From Staphylotrichum longicolle (Eukaryota; Ascomycota; Sordariomycetes; Sordariales; Chaetomiaceae), in the NCBI GenBank assembly GCA_019096155.1, contig JAHCVI010000001.1:620001-684000 (forward strand): a stretch of DNA of 64,000 nt. Direction: 5' to 3'. Below the pieces are notes generated by a model. The model made no database searches, was not told the DNA's origin, and saw only the letters and a list, made by a program, of their open reading frames with translations. Shown here piece after piece: positions 29,806 through 43,500 of the stretch (its first letter is position 1; each line of letters opens with the position of its first letter). The position numbers and the translations under genes are program-made.

Positions 29806-32505
29806 TCAACCACGCACCGCAGCACCCAGCGCACCGCCGGTGAACTGTGTACCACCGGCCTGCCGCTGGGCATTGCCGCCGGTCCTCGCACCGCCCCTAC
29901 CACCCCGTTGACCGCCTCCCCTCTGCCCACCTTGCCTGCCGTCCTTGCGACTGAACGCATTCGCCGACCCTTGGGTCCTAACCTCGAGGGTACGCTCGTT
30001 CGTCTCGATCAGAGCGCTCGCCTTGTCTGAGAGAGCGAGAGCCAGGCTCTGCAAGCGGCTGAGCTCGACACCCTTGCGGAAGATGACGGTGTTGGTAACC
30101 TGGTCAAGAGCAGCGGCGAGTTCCTCGTGGCTAATCATCTTGCTGACCACAGCAGCAACCTTGGTCGAGTCGAGCTCAAACATTGTGCTGAGAGTGTCGA
30201 TAGAGAGTGTGTCGTAGAAAGGAGCGTAGGTGAACAGATATGTACGCAGACCCTCCTCCTGGATCTGCTTGGCGAGCATCGCCTTAATCTCCTCCGCGCT
30301 TGGCATGAGCTCCCAGATCTTGATGCTGTGGATGAACTGGGTAGCCTTCTTCCATTCACCAGCGGCAAGGGCCTTGGACGCCTGCATAACATGATCGCGG
30401 GTGTTCTCCGGGGGGCCGGTAAAGATTTGCCGCTCGTGGTACTCGAGCATGCGGCGGTATGTCTTGCTGATGACGCGCTTCTTGATGTCTGGGGAAGAGC
30501 CGATTTGGGCCAGGAGCGGGATCTCAAGGAGCATGCTGCAGGTCAAGTAGACACACTCAAGAAGCTCCAGGTTGATGTGCATGTGGAAGGGGAGTTGCCG
30601 TTGCTTCTCAAGCCGCTCTTGCTCTGGGGTAACCTGGCTGTACCGCTGCATCATCACACCCTGAGCAAGAAGCTCCTTTTGACGCCCGCTGCCGCAGATG
30701 TCTTGCAGCGTGTTCTGGGCGTCGTACACCAAGCCTGTCCGGAAGGCACAGAGGCCGACTTGGACCAGGGTGCGGTTGTAGAGGATTTGGGTGGCGATAT
30801 CGAAGTTGGCGATGTTCTCTTGCAAATGAGAAGTGAGCATCATGTCGCGGGCCTTGTAGTACTCGTCATGCAGGGCCAAGAAGTAGATCTGGCAGAGCAT
30901 AGCACGGGCACGAATAATGCCCTCGCTGTTGTTGAACAGATAGCTGCACAGGGTATGGATGAGCCGGTTGGCATCGCCTGCAAGTGCGCGCGGAGTGATT
31001 GCAGAGTCGACACCGCTGGAGGCTTGCTTCCATGAGTTCTCCTCCAGGATCTTCACAACTTGGGCCGGCTGGGTCAAGTTAGCAGGGGCCTAACTAAGTG
31101 AGGAGAAGGGCACTGTGCTGAATAGCATACCTTGAAATAGACGTGATCCAGGCGGCGCTGGATGATCCGGTTCAGGCTCTCCTGGGGAACCTCGAGCGAA
31201 GCATCCTTCCGGATGGTCTCGTAGTAGAGAAGACCTTGCAGGATGATGTTGTACAGAGCGCCCTCGTCGGTCAGCCTGTCAATGTATTCCGACGTATGAG
31301 GGTCGATGCTTTGGAGCGAGCGGGTAAGCTCGTCATCCAGGCGCTCGATGTAAGAGACCACGCTCCCCGGAACCTTGATGTACTTGTCATCAGGTCCCAG
31401 GACGGGAACCTTGTCGTCATCCTCCCACTCCTCAGCGCCCTCGACCACGACGTGGTCCTTGTGTGTCTCGAGCAGTGTGAGCAAAGCAGCCAGTTCCTTC
31501 TCCGCAGCCTTCCAGTGCTCCAAAGGCATCGAGGTCGTGGTACCAGAGCCAAGGTCAAACCGAGCCGAGACCAAGGTCTGCAAAACCCTGATCTTCAGGT
31601 ACGGGGTCTCCGCAACCTTGTTGAGCTCCTCCATGACCTTGATCTGTTCCGCACGGTCGGTGTTCTTCTTGCCTCTTGACTCGACAATGGCGCGAAGGTG
31701 CTTTTGAATGCTCTCTGGGGAGAATGGGTTGGCTTTGCCACGCTTGTCGACTATCGCGAAGCCCTTCTTGTCCTCCTCGGCGGGCTCTTCCTGAGTGAAG
31801 ACCTCCTTGAACTTGATCTTGGTGGGCTTAGGCGCGGGAGCCTCCTCCTCGTCCGATTCCATGAACGCGTCGGTGTCCTTCCTGAAGGCATCGATTTGGG
31901 ACTGATAGTCTTTGTTGTTCTTCTTGATGCGCTGCTTGACCGCGTTGAAGCCGCGGGCCATCGTGGCATTCATCTTCTTGGGCGTGACCTTCTGCTTGGC
32001 CTGGGTCTCGTTCATGAAGTCTTCCAGCTCGGCGATGCACTTGATGTACGACTTCGGGGCCTTTCCGCCATCTTGAAGCTTGACAACCTGCCGGTTGAGC
32101 TTGTCGAACTCTATGTCCTGTTAGCACCAAGTCCCTGCTAACTTGCACCGGAAACAAACCATTTGCAATAGAACCCCAGTCGTTGATCTTCTGGCCGTTC
32201 TGGATGGCGGTGATGGTCGCCTCGAGCTCGTCAAACCGCTTATCTTTGGCGCTCTTGACCTTGGTCGCGCCTTCGACATCGCTCTCTTCGCTCTCGGATG
32301 ATGCCTGGTCCACCAGGAAACGGGACAAGCCCTTCTTTTCGGGACCGGCCTCATCGTCGCTGGACTCCTCCTCCTCCTCCTCCTCCTCAGAGGACTCCTC
32401 CTGCTCCTCCTGCTCCTCCTCCTCCTCAGAGGTGGTGTACAGCTCCTCCTCGTCGGAGCTGCTCTCGGACGAGCTGTCGTCGCCGCCGCGGAAGAATCGA
32501 GACAT
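29806..32505 (-). CDS. NIP1: Translation initiation factor eIF3 subunit C (NIP1)
   Basis: A core eIF3 subunit that binds eIF1/eIF5 and the 40S subunit. Exons 32505-32160, 32110-31131 and 31068-29806; 862 residues. The N terminus MSRFFRGGDDSSSESS followed by an acidic Ser/Glu stretch is the eIF3c hallmark. EFDKLNRQ follows intron 1, whose acceptor is the TAG at 32111-32113; the nearby CAG gives the wrong frame. The C-terminal third is a PCI domain (LLECVYLTCSMLLEIP ... TYAPFYDTLSIDTLSTMFEL ... VISKMISHEELAAALDQ-type winged helix). The last ~45 residues are RG/GGQRGG-rich. For intron 2, the version ending at the CAG after TGCTAAC (62 nt) is chosen over a 41-nt alternative; they differ by seven residues. 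Confidence 0.95.
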
Positions 32506-33303
32506 GGTGGATATCAGTCCTTGTGAAGTGCGTGTATCCGAGGTGCTGTCGATGAGTTTGCCCGATAGAGTCGCGACGTCGTGGTCGGCCAGCGATTGCA
32601 GGGCGAAAACTTGAGTGGAGGAGGGGTTGATAATTATTTTCAGTGAATGGTGATTTTCTGGTGGGGCGATTTGGGGCTTAGCGAATCCGGCGAGTCGAAG
32701 CGCTTGCAGGCGAACTGGCCATGAAGAGCACTTTCTCCGCTCTTGCCGCCACAGTGACAGACCCTTGACGTAAAAGTCTGAACCCCTTCTTTGCCCAGGC
32801 CCAGGAAGGGATGCAAGTTGCGCTTTGATCAAAGAAAGTCGTTGCTATTGTCGCATTCACATCGGCCTCGCACCAGCCACAGCAGTCAGCTGACTTATCA
32901 TGTGACTAGTACTGTAATTTACGTGTGATACGTTGCGTTACGAGGCACGTAAGAGTATGCTTTTATCGGGGTGCTCCAGGAAACGGGACTCTGCAGGTCT
33001 GCGCGCTAGCATCTGCGCGCCACCTGCTGCGCGAGAGAGCTCCGAGATTTTTTGTATCAACATCAGCCAAGTTTTGGCTTCATCCAACCACCACACCGCA
33101 AATCGCGCGATCGCCATCTCGAATTGTTAAGGGATTGCTGCGGTCATCAACCTGTTTATGGAGGCTTTCTCCAAACTCATTCCTTTCTGATACCGGCACG
33201 GTTGCCGAGGGCGCAGTCGCATCGAGCACCTCGCGCGTCGCCAGGCGACAACTCTCTATCTGGGTAGTGAAGCTCATCTCGGCGCTCGTTCAACGCTCTC
33301 GAG
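32506..33303. promoter_or_regulatory. Divergent promoter interval, eIF3c / PRP8
   Basis: An 800-bp interval between two head-to-head housekeeping genes. No coding content or specific site defended. Confidence 0.5.
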
Positions 33304-36300
33304 ATGTCTTCGTTCCCTCCCCCGCCGCCTCCCCCGGGCTGGGGCCCTCCCTCCTCCCCCAACTCCGCCCCCGCCGGGCCCTCCGTCGTCGCTCCTCCGC
33401 CTCCTGCCATCCCAGCGCCCCGCCTCCAGGATACCGCCCTCCTACCGACCCCAGGTCGCCAAGTTTGCACAGAAGAAGAAGGAATGGCTTCGCATGCAGC
33501 GCAACCGGTTCGGCGAGAAGAGGAAGGGTGGCTTCGTCGAGACGGAAAAGCGGATGGCCTCTGAGCACTTGCGCAAGATTGTGAAGGACATTGGCGATGT
33601 TTCGCAAAAGAAGTACACCAGCGACAAGCGCAGCTACCTCGGTGCCTTGAAGTTTATGCCCCCACGCCGTTATGAAGCTGTTGGAGAACATGGCCATGGG
33701 AATCGGCCCGGGAAGTCAAGGTCCTGTATCACGTCAACGGCTGCTTGACTCTCGTCAACGAGATTCCCCGCGTCATCGAGCCCGTTTTCTTTCGCGCAGT
33801 GGGCCACCATGTGGCGGACTATGCGCAAGGAGAAGAGAGATCGAAGGCTGTTCAAGCGCATGCGGTTTCCACCGTTCGATGACGAAGAGCCCCCGCTGTC
33901 TTGGTCCGAGAATATCGGATGTTGAGCCGCTGGAGCCCATCCAGATGGACCTCGACGAGGAGGAAGATGCGGCCGTCTACGAATGGTTTTACGACCACCA
34001 ACCGCTGCTCGACACTCCCCACGTGAACGGGCCGAGCTACAAGAGGTGGAACCTCACGTTGCCGCAGATGGCCAGCCTGTACCGGTTGAGCCTGCCGTTG
34101 GTGTCTGAGGTGGTGGACCAAAACTACTTCTACCTTTTTGAGCTGAAAAGCTTCCTTACAGCCAAGGCATTGAACGTGGCGTTGCCGGGTGGCCCTCGCT
34201 TCGAGCCCCTTTACAAGGACATTGACCCGAACGATGAAGACTTCGGCGAGTTCAATGCGATGGACCGCATCATCTTCCGGAATCCCATCCGGACCGAGTG
34301 CCGGGTGTCCTACCCTCATCTCTACAACGCCCTCCCGCGGAGCGTGCATCTCTCCTGGCATTCTCACCCCCAGATTGTCTACTCCAGAACTGAGGTCCAC
34401 GATCTCCCTGCGTTCTACTTCGACACGAACATCAACCCGATTTCGTCTCGGGCCGTCGCCCCCAAGAACATCACGGTGAGCCATGAGGACGAGCTTTTCG
34501 GCCAGGGCAACATTGAGGAGCCCGAGGAGGAGGCTTTCGAGTTACCCGTGGCAGTTGAGCCGTTCTTCGCGGATGAGCCGTTGTACACGGAAGACACAAC
34601 GTCCGCTATTGAGTTATGGTGGGCCCCCTTCCCCTTCGACCGCCGGTCAGGAGGGATGGTGCGAGCACAGGATGTGCCGCTCATCAAACATTTCTACCTG
34701 GAGCACTGTCCGCCGAAACAGCCGGTCAAAGTTCGGGTCTCTTACCAGAAGCTTCTCAAGACCTACGTGCTCAATGAGTTGCACAAGAAGAGGCCCAAGT
34801 CGTTGCAAAAACAGAATCTGCTCAAGACTCTCAAGCAGACCAAGTTCTTCCAGCAGACGACAATCGATTGGGTTGAAGCCGGTCTCCAAGTCTGTCGTCA
34901 AGGTTTCAACATGCTCAATCTGTTGATTCATCGCAAGAACCTCACATACCTTCACCTCGATTACAACTTCAACTTGAAGCCGGTCAAGACGCTGACGACC
35001 AAGGAGCGGAAGAAGTCACGATTCGGAAACGCTTTCCACCTGATGAGAGAGATCCTACGCCTGACCAAGCTCATCGTTGATGCGCAGGTGCAGTACAGGC
35101 TCGGAAACATCGATGCGTTCCAGCTCGCCGATGGCATTCTCTATGCCTTCAACCATGTCGGCCAGTTGACCGGCATGTACCGGTACAAATACAAACTCAT
35201 GCACCAGATCCGCTCGTGCAAAGATCTCAAGCACCTGATCTACTACCGCTTCAACACCGACTCCGTCGGCAAAGGACCAGGTTGTGGCTTCTGGGCACCT
35301 GCGTGGCGAGTCTGGTTGTTCTTCATGCGTGGCATCATCCCCCTCCTCGAGCGCTGGCTCGGGAACCTTCTTTCACGCCAGTTTGAGGGCCGTCACAGTA
35401 AAGGAGTGGCCAAAACTGTGACGAAGCAGCGCGTCGAGTCGCATTTCGATTTGGAGCTGCGTGCCTCCGTCATGGCCGATCTGATGGATATGATGCCGGA
35501 AGGCATCAAGCAGAACAAGGTCAACACGGTTCTCCAGCATCTTTCCGAGGCCTGGAGGTGCTGGAAGAGCAACATTCCCTGGAAGGTCCCGGGTCTGCCT
35601 GCTGCGATCGAGAACATCATTCTGAGATACGTCAAATCCAAGGCAGATTGGTGGATCTCGGTTGCTCACTACAACCGAGAGCGCATTCGGAGAGGTGCCA
35701 CCGTCGACAAGACGGTCGCCAAGAAGAATGTTGGGCGGCTCACCCGACTTTGGCTCAAGGCCGAGCAGGAGAGACAGCACAATCACATGAAGGACGGTCC
35801 GTACGTCTCATCCGAGGAGGCTGTGGCCATCTATACGACCACCGTCCATTGGCTCGAATCACGAAAGTTCTCGCCCATTCCCTTCCCGAGTGTCTCATAC
35901 AAACACGACACCAAGATCCTTATCCTGGCTCTTGAGCGGCTGCGCGAGTCCTACTCCACCAAGGGACGGCTGAACCAGAGCCAGCGCGAAGAGCTTGCTC
36001 TGATTGAGCAGGCCTACGACAGCCCAGGCACGACCTTGGAGCGGATCAAGCGCTTCCTGCTCACGCAGCGAGCGTTCAAGGAGGTCGGCATTGACATGAA
36101 CGACAACTACAGCACCATCAACCCTGTCTATGACATCGAGCCCATTGAGAAAATTAGCGATGCGTACCTCGACCAATATCTTTGGTATCAAGCCGATCAG
36201 CGCCACCTTTTCCCTGCCTGGATCAAGCCATCCGATTCCGAAGTTCCGCCGCTCCTCGTCTACAAGTGGGCGCAAGGCATCAACAATCTTGACAAGGTGT

Positions 36301-39300
36301 GGGAAACGGCGAATGGCGAATGCAACGTCATGATCGAGACGCAGCTGTCGAAGGTCTACGAGAAGATCGAGTTGACTCTGCTTAACTCGCTTTTGCGCCT
36401 GATTATGGACCACAATCTTGCCGACTACATCACAGCCAAGAACAACGTCACATTGACTTACAAGGATATGAGCCACGTCAACAGTTACGGCATGATTCGC
36501 GGTCTGCAGTTCTCTGCCTTTGTTTTCCAGTACTACGGCTTGATCCTCGACCTCCTCCTGCTTGGTCCGCAGCGTGCGAGTGAGATTGCGGGCCCGCCGC
36601 AAAACCCCAACGACTTCCTTCAGTTCCAGGATCGCGAGACGGAGACAAGGCATCCGATCCGTCTCTACACGAGGTATATCGACAAGATTTGGGTGTTCTT
36701 ACGCTTCACCGCCGATGAGTCGAGAGATCTCATTCAGCGCTTCCTCACCGAGCAGCCTGATCCGAACTTCGAGAACGTGATTGGCTACAAGAGCAAGAAG
36801 TGCTGGCCCAGGGACTCCCGCATGCGACTCATGAGACACGATGTGAATCTTGGCAGGGCGGTTTTCTGGGATCTCAAGAACCGGCTTCCGAGATCGGTGA
36901 CAACCGTTGAGTGGGAGGACACGTTTGCCAGTGTCTACAGCAAGGACAACCCCAATCTTCTGTTCTCCATGTGTGGCTTCGAGGTTCGCATTCTGCCCAA
37001 AATCCGCAACCAAAATGACGAGTTTCCGGTCAAGGATAGTGTGTGGTCGCTGGTGGACAATACAACCAAGGAGCGAACAGCACATGCCTTCCTGCAAGTG
37101 ACCGAGGAGGACATCCAGAAGTTCAACAATCGTATCCGCCAGATCCTGATGTCGTCTGGTTCCACCACCTTCACCAAGATCGCCAACAAATGGAACACGG
37201 CTCTGATCGCTTTGTTCACGTATTACCGCGAGGCCGCAGTCTCGACGGTCAACCTGCTTGATACCATTGTCAAGTGCGAGACCAAGATCCAGACTCGTGT
37301 CAAGATTGGCTTGAACTCGAAGATGCCCTCACGTTTCCCGCCAGCTGTGTTCTACACACCAAAGGAACTCGGCGGTCTAGGCATGATCTCGGGCTCTCAC
37401 ATCTTGATTCCAGCAAGTGACAAACGTTGGTCTAAGCAGACCGATGTCGGTGTCACGCACTACCGCGCGGGCATGTCTCATGACGAAGAGACGTTGATCC
37501 CGAACATCTTCCGCTACATCATTCCGTGGGAGGCCGAGTTTATCGACTCGCAGCGTGTGTGGACCGAGTACTCACAGAAGCGCCTCGAGGCAAACCAGCA
37601 AAACAGGAGGCTCACCCTGGAGGATTTGGAAGACAGCTGGGATCGCGGCTTGCCCCGTATCAATACTCTATTCCAGAAGGACCGCAGCACTCTGAGCTTC
37701 GACAAAGGATTCCGAACCCGAGCTGAGTTCAAGATCTATCAACTCATGAAGAGCAACCCCTTCTGGTGGACAAGCCAGAGACATGACGGCAAGCTGTGGA
37801 ACCTCAACGCCTACCGTACCGATGTCATCCAAGCGCTTGGTGGCGTTGAAACCATCTTGGAGCACACCCTTTTCAAGGCCACAGGCTTCCCGTCCTGGGA
37901 AGGTCTTTTCTGGGAAAGAGCTTCTGGCTTCGAACAGGTTAGTTATCAATTTTTCTGGTTTGCACTTGCGATCCTTTTGCTCCCGATGCGCCTTTCCCCC
38001 CCCCTCCTCTCAGCCCCTGGACCTTAGTGGATGGTGTTAACTAACACATGTCTATCTCCAGTCCATGCAATTCAAGAAGTTGACCAACGCTCAACGGTCC
38101 GGTCTGAATCAAATTCCGAATCGACGCTTCACCCTTTGGTGGTCTCCAACGATCAACAGAGCAAACGTCTACGTCGGTTTCCAAGTGCAGCTTGACCTTA
38201 CTGGTATTTTCCTGCACGGCAAGATTCCAACGCTGAAGATTTCTCTGATCCAAATCTTCCGCGCGCATTTGTGGCAAAAGATCCACGAGTCCGTTGTGAT
38301 GGATCTTTGCCAGGTCTTCGATCAGGAGCTTGAGGCTCTGAGCATTGAGTCGGTGCAGAAGGAGACTATTCACCCCAGAAAGTCGTACAAGATGAACAGC
38401 TCCTGCGCAGATATCCAGCTCTTCGCAAGCCACAAATGGAACGTCACCCGGCCGTCGCTGCTCTTCGACAACAAGGATGTGATCGAGGCCACTACGACAA
38501 GCAAATTCTGGATTGACGTTCAACTTCGCTACGGCGATTACGACTCCCACGACATTGAGAGATACGTGAGAGCGAAGTATCTTGACTACACGACTGACAG
38601 CATGAGTTTGTACCCGTCGCCGACGGGTCTGATGATTGGCATCGACCTGGCATACAATCTCTACTCGGCTTACGGGCAATACTTCCCGGGTCTGAAGACG
38701 CTGGTTCAGCAGGCCATGGCCAAGATCATGAAAGCGAATCCGGCCCTCTACGTGCTGCGTGAGCGTATCCGTAAAGGGTTGCAACTCTACGCCTCCGAGA
38801 GCAACCAGGAGTTCTTGAACTCGCAGAACTATTCTGAGCTGTTTAGCAACCAAACGCAGCTCTTCATCGACGACACCAATGTTTACCGTGTCACGATTCA
38901 CAAGACTTTCGAAGGCAACTTGACAACGAAGCCGATCAACGGTGCCATCTTCATCTTCAACCCTCGGACAGGCCAGCTGTTCCTCAAGATCATCCACACC
39001 AGCGTCTGGGCAGGGCAAAAGCGTCTTGGTCAGCTTGCAAAGTGGAAGACAGCCGAAGAAGTCGCGGCCTTGATCAGGTCGCTTCCAGTTGAAGAGCAGC
39101 CCAAACAGCTCATCGTTACCCGCAAGGGCCTTCTGGATCCCCTCGAGGTCAATCTCCTGGATTTCCCGAACATCTCCATTCGTGCCTCGGAGCTACAACT
39201 GCCCTTCCAGGCAGCCATGAAGGTCGAAAAGCTGGGTGACATGATTCTCCGCGCCACTGAGCCCCAAATGGTGCTCTTCAACCTTTACGACGAGTGGCTC

Positions 39301-40539
39301 AAGAGTATCTCGTCATACACGGCGTTTTCTCGTCTCATCCTCATCCTGAGGGCGTTGCATGTCAACCAGGACAAGACGAAGCTCATCCTCCGCCCGGACA
39401 AGACGGTCATCACCCAAGATCACCATATCTGGCCCTCGCTCTCGGACGAAGACTGGATCAAGGTTGAAATGCAGCTCCGAGACTTGATTCTCAACGATTA
39501 CGGCAAGAAGAACAATGTCAACGTGTCCAGCTTGACCACGAGCGAAGTGCGCGACATCATCTTGGGTATGGAGATCTCGGCGCCTTCCTTGCAGCGGCAA
39601 CAGGCCGCCGAGATTGAGAAGCAGCAGCAGGAGCAGCAGCAGCTCACGGCCGTCACGACCAAGACGCAGAACGTGCACGGAGAGGAGATCATTGTCACAA
39701 CCACGTCGCAGTTCGAGCAACAGACATTCGCCTCCAAGACGGAGTGGCGCACCCGGGCGATCGCGACGTCGAATCTGCGCACCAGAGCCAACAACATGTA
39801 CGTGGCCCCAGTGGACAACGACATTGAGGAGGTCACGTACGTGATGCCAAAGAACATGCTCAAGAAGTTCATCACGATCGCGGATCTTCGGGTGCAGGTG
39901 GCTGGCTATCTCTACGGATCGTCCCCGGCCGACAATGATCAGGTCAAGGAGATCAAGTGCATCGTCATGGTGCCGCAGATCGGCGGCCTGCGCAACGTGC
40001 AGCTGCCTCAACACCTCCCCCAGCATGAGCTGCTCAAGGGCATGGAGCCTTTGGGCATCATCCATACCATGTCCGGCAACGAGCTCCCCTACATGTCGGC
40101 AATGGACGTCACAAGCCACGCCAGGCTGGTGGACGCCCACCCGACATGGAACGAGCAAAAGACGCTGACGGTCACGGTGTCCTTCACCCCGGGCAGCGTG
40201 TCCCTGTCCGCCTGGGCGCTCACCCCGCAGGGCTACAAATGGGGTGCGGAGAACAAGGATGTCGGCAGCGATCAGCCTCAAGGTTTCAGCACGGCCATGG
40301 GCGAGAGGCGGCAGCTACTGCTCAGCGACAAGTTCAAGGGCTTCTTCTTGGTTCCCGACACCGGCAAGTGGAATTACAGTTTCATGGGCAGTGCGTTTGG
40401 CGGGCTGGAGAAGAAGCCCATCCACGTGAAGCTGGACACTCCCATGCCCTTCTACAGCGACCAGCACCGCCCCATCCACTTCTCCAGCTTCAACGAGTTG
40501 GAGGACATCTGGGTTGACAGGCAGGACAACTTTGCATAA
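33304..40539 (+). CDS. PRP8: Pre-mRNA-splicing factor PRP8 (central U5 snRNP / spliceosome scaffold)
   Basis: About 2,370 residues; one intron at 37938-38061 (GTTAGT donor, TTAACTAAC branch, CAG) joins FEQ to SMQFKKLTNAQRSG. From 33920 to the stop the frame is uninterrupted and nearly identical in pattern to human/yeast PRP8: FYDHQPLLDTPHVNG, SYQKLLKTYVLNEL, KPVKTLTTKERKKSRFGNAF, the reverse-transcriptase-like and endonuclease-like core, the RNase-H-like domain after the intron (FRAHLWQKIHESVVMDLCQ), and a C-terminal Jab1/MPN domain (YVMPKNMLKKFITIADLRVQ onward, from about 39835). The Pro-rich N terminus (MSSFPPPPPPPGWG) starts at 33304. Between 33418 and 33920 the conserved protein hops between frames at about 33418, 33449, 33659, 33693, 33793 and 33918. 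No intein is present. Confidence 0.96.
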
Positions 40540-43500
40540 AGCGCACTAAGGAGTCAGGGAGGCATGCAGATGGGAAATGCTTGCGAAGGGGGGTTGGGGG
40601 CGGCGCCAGGGAGGAGGGAGAAGTTGTGAAGGCATCGTGGCAAGACAGAAACGAGCAGATGGCAGGGCGTCATCACACGGTGAGAGTCGCGTGCGGGAGC
40701 CACATCAGATTGTTTGATCGGCTCTCCAGGACTCCGGTCGGCGGTTCGGATCGGGATGATGGGCTGAGGATCAACAAGACGGCTGTGCTGTAGTGTTTCT
40801 TGGGGGCGTTTTTGTTGCTCACATGGCGGACATGATTGTGGGCGTGTTCGTGTGTATTTTTGGCAAAATGGCATGCTGTAACAACTCTCTGTATGTATGT
40901 GCCTTGTCGTTAGTCAAGGCTGGAAATAATGACGAAGTCCTGAGTGAAGGCTGTGGTCCAGCACGTGTGTGTCAGTCGGCACCCCCGGTGAGGGGGCGTT
41001 GGTTTTGCGGCTCTCAAAGCGGCAGAGTGATGCTCGCGTCGTGCGGGACGAGGACGATCGCACACGGGAGCAACCACAGAGCTGGGAACCGAGCTGACGG
41101 CGGCCATGCTGTCAGGGCTGATTCAGCACTCGCTTGCGGTGGTCACACGAGATTGCGCTCAATGCGTTCATGCGCTGAAGACCACGACGTGCCCAGTTTT
41201 GTCAGTTTTGGGGGGAGCGAGGGCGCTTGTTGAGGCGTGGCGGACTTAAGACCGGGGCACATGTCGTCGACGGGTTCCCCCCCTGGCACGTTGGACGTCT
41301 CGTGGGGAATGGCTGGGGATGGACCCTGGCTTGCGCTGCCTGGCCCAAAGTTCTCAAAAGCTTCGATCTGGCTTTCCATGCATTGACGCCTCCCATGTGA
41401 TGGCGCATGCCAAGGCCCCCTTGCAGGAGAAATGTCCGATCAAACTATTTCAGGAACCCGTTCTTGAAGCGAAGAGGGGAAATAGAAACGGGAATGCCGG
41501 TCCATTTTTGACTTTCCTCCCTTTGTTCCATGTCCTCCTTCCCTCTTTTGACTTATGGTGAGAATAGCTTGCCTGCAGTGAGGACTAGAAGGGCAAAAGA
41601 ACAAACCTCCCTGCAGAGGGTGGCAGAAGTGATTGTCAACCCTCGGACCACAGCATAGAAATACGCTAATCGAGTTAGACACGGCATCATTTTTCTAATG
41701 TACCTCAGCATAACGTCAGACTTTCCGTGTCTGCCAGACAAACCCCCCGTCGAAGCTTTGACCTATCGTTCACAGCATGCAGACAGGCTTGAGAGGTTCA
41801 GATCGTGCGGGTGCTCTCGCCGGGATGTGGAGTCGGCCGGGGTGTTCACGTCATCCTCTTCCGGGGGTCTCTCTCCAGCTGTTATCGACTTGGCGCAGCG
41901 GCCAGTCCGATCCGGGCGAGGTCCCACTGCCGCCCGGCCGAGTCAAACGCTGATCAGGAGTCTCGGGAACTGGGCCGAGCTCCGGGGTGCAGGAAGGAAT
42001 CGCCATGGGCACGGGACTGCGAAGAAATAAAATCCGGTTGCTCCGGGACCATCTTTTGCTACTTCCGAGGCTTCCAGATGTCCTCCACACCGACCTCCAA
42101 ACATGAAATGATGATAGAGCAAAGCATGAGCGCCTTGCCATCTTCTCTGCGGGATGCCCAGAAATTGGGCGCACAGTGGTGATTGCAATACATCGTAGAA
42201 GGCGAGAGTGTGGGATTGGACGGTATCTGCCAGCATCTACTGTGTATGTGCGGCCCCTGCACGTTCCCTCCATCGAGCCTGCATTCGTTCGGAAAGATTG
42301 CTTGCAGGGGCAGCAACTTCGTCGCGGGACTCGGAGTGGGGCTTGAACGGGTGATCAGAGATGTCTCGGAAGAACCCCCGTTCGTGCCTTAGCGTAACGA
42401 CTTTGATCAACGCCCTGATTCCCACTTTCTCATCTGTCGAAAATACCATGCTCAAATGCCCGGCCACGAGAGTGCCAGGTGGCTGGTCGGTGTTGGAGGC
42501 ATGTGCTTCTCCAGTCACAACTCCGGGCCACCTCGAATGTCTTTGCGCAAGATCCGCGAGCCGCGGCAGATCCGAAGCATCGCTCACGGCCGCACAAGCC
42601 TGTCCAATGTTGATGTTGAGGCTCGGCCCGGGGATCACGGCGTCCTCGGCAGGCATGGTCCTAGGCTCTCAGTTAGCTGCAGCTTTCTAGAAGGCCGAGA
42701 TGACATCAATTTCACCGTTTTGCGGAAGCATAAAACGACTTTTAATTGCAAGGTTAGAATGAAACAGTTTTTCTTCATGCGCTGCACGGCCACAGCCTCC
42801 GTCGCCTCACGCGCCGTCGCGCTTCTGCTGCAAATCCTGGTCGCCAAGAACCTCCAACTCCGGGACTACTGCCACCCTTGCGCTCTCTTGCCGGAATAGC
42901 CATCTGCATCGCGATATGAGAGTGCAGCGCTTTACGAATCGAGGTACGTGCTGCAACCGGTTTCTCAGCGTATTGCCAACTAACAGTGAGCTTGGGAGAA
43001 GTGACTGGGGTCCCAACCCCCCACCCCCCGCAGCATTGAGATGCAATCTTGGAGCCTCCGGGATTAAACCTCTTCGAGCCAAGTTACACGCCAGCATGGT
43101 TGCCCGATCGAAGGCCAAGCTCAATCACGCGTCTGGCCGCGAATGACCGCGGGGTAGTCTGGCCGATTGGCATTGACACGGCCCATGCCATGCCAGTCCC
43201 AACAGGACATTTGTTTTGTGCCATGGCAGTTGCTCAGGATCGGATGACTGTGGGCACTGGGCTCGACAATGGCTCTCCCACTTCCACATCCGCATCCCGG
43301 CGCATCGAATATCATGGAGCCTGTTGCTGTTCGTTCCAGCGGGGCCCGGCATGGTCGAATGTCGATTCTTGGTCTTGCTCGCCGTTCGGAATAGTCATCT
43401 GCGGTCCGCGTGGGAGAGACTCGGATGTTTACACACCGGCTCCTCGACCCTTAGCCACCCGTGAGCAGCACAACTGTACCGCACCACAGTTTTGTTCCAC

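Noticed and set aside
31069..31130. A 41-nt version of the second eIF3c intron (ending at the TAG at 31090-31092).
   Set aside because: Shorter than usual fungal introns; the 62-nt version has the TGCTAAC branch and a CAG acceptor in the same frame.
37938..38061. Possible PRP8 intein, as these occur in many fungi.
   Set aside because: The 124-nt insert is an ordinary GT-AG intron with a CTAAC branch; no HINT-domain protein sequence is present anywhere in the gene.
39313..40281. A 322-codon minus-strand frame inside PRP8 (also 38041-39018).
   Set aside because: Antisense shadows of a highly conserved sense gene.
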